5,918 bases of DNA from contig JAKJAE010000170.1 of NCBI GenBank assembly GCA_022707665.1, positions 1-5,918 of the forward strand, in the 5' to 3' direction. Source of the stretch: Chloroflexota bacterium. GTDB lineage: Bacteria; Chloroflexota; Anaerolineae; B4-G1; SLSP01. The notes beneath the pieces were generated by a model. The model ran no database searches and had not been told where the DNA came from. It was given only the letters and a program-made list of their open reading frames with translations. Both the position numbers and the translations under genes were made by a program. Positions within the stretch are counted from its first letter, which is position 1. Each line of letters opens with the position of its first letter. Below are positions 4,388-5,918 of this stretch, in pieces.

Positions 4388-5467
4388 ATGGAGACGCTGC
4401 TGCGCGATTTTCTGCACCATCTGAAGTTCGAGCGAGGCTATTCACCGAACACGTTGGCTGCGTACGAACACGACCTACAGCAGTTCCAGAGTTTCGTCGC
4501 GACTCTCGATGCTCCCCTGGAAGAGCTCGCACCCGAGAAGCTTGATGGGTTCGTCGTCGCACTCCAGCAAGAGGGGTACAGTACAGCAACCGTGGCACGG
4601 AAAGTCGCCGCAACCCGTGCTTTCCTCAAGTTCGCATACGCCGAAGGCATCATCAGTCCTGAGTATCTGGACTGGTTGCACCAGCCCAGGACGGAGAAGC
4701 GACTGCCCAAGGTGCTGACGCAGAGTCAAGTCGAACGGCTGTTAGGTGCCACCGAGCGTCCCGCTGCTGCCTCGCACCTCCTCGCTGAGACACCGGAGAC
4801 GCAGCATCAGCAAGGCGAACAGGCCCCTACGGCTGAGGACACACCCACAGCCCTTCGCGATCGGGCGCTGCTCGAATTGCTTTACGCAACGGGCATGCGC
4901 GTATCGGAGGTCATCCACTTGCGTACCCATGATGTGGATTTCGAGGCAGGGAGCGTGCGCTGCTTTGGAAAGGGCAGCAAGGAGCGCATCATCCCCCTCT
5001 ACCCCCGAGTACTGGAAAGTATTGCGCGATACGTGCAATCAGGGCGGCCCTCCCTGCTGCGCTCCGACTATCGGCCCGCACACTCGGAAACACAAGCCCG
5101 ATCTGACGACTCGGCTGCTGAATCCACCCTCTTCTTGAATAGCGCCGGACACCCTATGACTCGTCAGGGCCTGTGGCTGATCGTCCAAAACTACGTACAG
5201 GCTGCGGGGCTACCGCCATGGGTCACACCCCACACCTTACGGCACACGTTTGCCACCCATCTCCTTGAGGGCGGCGCGGAACTGCGTGAGGTACAGCAAT
5301 TGTTGGGGCACGTCAGCATCACGACGACACAAATCTACACTGACATTTCCAGCAGACGCAAGCGTGAGGCTTACAACCGCGCGCACCCACGTGCCCATTT
5401 CCCGGTCGGCGAGAGTCCGGGTGACAAACCGGCTCCCCCCGACGAGCACGCAGAGCCCAATCAATGA
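4388..5467 (+). CDS. Tyrosine recombinase of XerC/XerD type with two insertions
   Basis: The 359-residue protein is a site-specific recombinase that, in the Xer family, resolves chromosome dimers at dif during division. The N-terminal SAM-like DNA-binding domain (1-96) shows FLHHLKFERGYSPNTLAAYEHDL. The catalytic domain (about 105-330) holds all active residues: Arg171 (ATGMRVSE), Lys195 (GKGSKER), His282 and Arg285 (HTLRHTF), His308 (LLGH) and nucleophile Tyr317. Spacing agrees with E. coli XerD (Arg to Lys 24 residues, His to Tyr 9). Usual length is about 300. The extra residues are two polar, Gln/Ala/Ser-rich insertions, about 124-152 (before LRDRALLELLYATG) and about 222-246 (before LFLN), plus a C-terminal tail of about 30 residues. 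These were probably added as surface loops. XerC versus XerD cannot be told apart here, nor can a mobile-element integrase be fully excluded, although the housekeeping context argues for Xer. ATG 4388 is chosen for its ribosome binding site. Confidence 0.88.
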   Translation: METLLRDFLHHLKFERGYSPNTLAAYEHDLQQFQSFVATLDAPLEELAPEKLDGFVVALQQEGYSTATVARKVAATRAFLKFAYAEGIISPEYLDWLHQPRTEKRLPKVLTQSQVERLLGATERPAAASHLLAETPETQHQQGEQAPTAEDTPTALRDRALLELLYATGMRVSEVIHLRTHDVDFEAGSVRCFGKGSKERIIPLYPRVLESIARYVQSGRPSLLRSDYRPAHSETQARSDDSAAESTLFLNSAGHPMTRQGLWLIVQNYVQAAGLPPWVTPHTLRHTFATHLLEGGAELREVQQLLGHVSITTTQIYTDISSRRKREAYNRAHPRAHFPVGESPGDKPAPPDEHAEPNQ

Positions 5468-5484
5468 ATGTCACAGCGCACTTT

Positions 5485-5489
5485 AGGAG
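5485..5489 (+). promoter_or_regulatory. Ribosome binding site of the phosphorylase gene
   Basis: AGGAG lies seven bases before ATG 5497. It favours this start over ATG 5464, which is in frame, overlaps the recombinase stop as ATGA and has only a weak upstream match. Confidence 0.65.
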
Positions 5490-5496
5490 AACGCCG

Positions 5497-5918
5497 ATGG
5501 AACCGTTTCCCACTCTATCGATGATGGAGGAAGCCGCAGCTTCCGTTCGGCAGCACACGACACTCAGACCCCGTGTGGGCATGATCCTGGGGTCGGGGCT
5601 GAGCCCTCTGGCGGATGCCATCGAAGCGCCGGTGTCCGTCGACTTTGGGCAGATTCCACACTTTCCAGTGTCGACCGTGCTAGGACACTCCGGCCGACTG
5701 GTCCTGGGCACGCTTGAAGGGCAACCGGTCGTAGTCATGCAGGGCAGAACCCATTACTATGAAGGGTACAGTATGGGGCAAATCGGATTCCCTGTGCGGG
5801 TCATGGCCCTCCTGGGAATCGAGGTGCTGATCGTCACCAATGCCGCGGGCGGCGTGAATACGACCTACCGCCCGGGTGAGATCATGATCATCCGCGACCA
5901 CATCAACCTTGTCGGGAT
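5497..5918 (+). CDS. Purine nucleoside phosphorylase (PNP type I, trimeric family), 3' end outside window
   Basis: The 140 codons present encode the N-terminal half of a purine nucleoside phosphorylase of the trimeric inosine/guanosine type. It splits purine nucleosides with phosphate to base and ribose 1-phosphate in purine salvage. Visible motifs are ILGSGLS (30-36, phosphate-binding Ser33), IPHFPVSTVLGHSGRLVLG (53-71, His64), VMQGRTHYYEGYSM (80-93, with Arg84, His86, Tyr88 and Glu89), and VTNAAGGVN (113-121). The numbering aligns almost exactly with mammalian PNP. In QGRTHYYEG the position before the His is Thr, where most family members have Phe, a small deviation near the active site. 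The start is ATG 5497 with AGGAG seven bases upstream; using ATG 5464 instead would add 11 residues. It is last in the visible operon, 29 bases after the recombinase stop, and shares purine metabolism with gmk. Whether it prefers guanosine/inosine or 5'-methylthioadenosine cannot be settled without the C-terminal half. Confidence 0.92.
   Translation, partial: MEPFPTLSMMEEAAASVRQHTTLRPRVGMILGSGLSPLADAIEAPVSVDFGQIPHFPVSTVLGHSGRLVLGTLEGQPVVVMQGRTHYYEGYSMGQIGFPVRVMALLGIEVLIVTNAAGGVNTTYRPGEIMIIRDHINLVG

Noticed and set aside
5468..5496. A dif-like Xer target beside the recombinase gene
   Set aside because: No 11-6-11 arm arrangement of the dif type is visible in the short gap after the gene.
5319..5738. 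139-codon open frame on the minus strand across the recombinase-phosphorylase junction
   Set aside because: It is antisense to two well-recognised genes, and its product shows no recognisable domain.

Overview
The window is ordinary bacterial chromosome: moderately GC-rich, densely packed, with bacterial Shine-Dalgarno sites and several GTG starts. The gene content suggests a member of the Chloroflexota or a related deep-branching phylum. The reasons are an FmdB zinc ribbon with a long acidic tail, a DUF951 protein, a P-loop ending GKDS in the guanylate kinase, and a monogalactosyldiacylglycerol-synthase-like glycosyltransferase next to a Xer recombinase. This assignment is an inference from protein character; no rRNA or other marker is present. 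I see no tRNA, rRNA, CRISPR array, insertion sequence or prophage gene.

Layout. Positions 1-2000 are read leftward in the order fmdB-family zinc ribbon, FabI/FabL-like short-chain reductase, ribosomal protein S1 (3' end beyond the window). The S1 gene has its own well-formed extended -10 promoter (694-721), just after the reductase stop codon, and a leader of roughly 70 bases. Positions 2241-5918 are read rightward in the order gmk (guanylate kinase), DUF951 protein, GT28/MGDG-synthase-like glycosyltransferase, XerC/XerD-type tyrosine recombinase, and purine nucleoside phosphorylase (3' end beyond the window). The spacing is tight: the glycosyltransferase stop lies inside the recombinase ribosome binding site, and the recombinase stop overlaps an in-frame upstream ATG of the phosphorylase. 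The five genes therefore look like one operon.

The only sizeable gap is the 240-base divergent region 2001-2240 between fmdB and gmk. It is rich in symmetric sequence: two perfect inverted repeats, a near-perfect 13-base direct repeat 63 bases apart, and two overlapping inverted repeats just upstream of a candidate gmk -10 box. This is the best place to look for undescribed regulation.

Function. gmk (GMP to GDP) and the phosphorylase (guanosine/inosine to base) share purine metabolism. The glycosyltransferase probably makes glycolipid for the membrane, the reductase probably acts in fatty acid elongation, S1 acts in translation, and Xer resolves chromosome dimers. The set is housekeeping, and I find no convincing new multi-gene system. 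The more notable points are the two insertions in the Xer catalytic domain, the mixed FabI/FabL motifs of the reductase, and the symmetric elements of the divergent promoter region.
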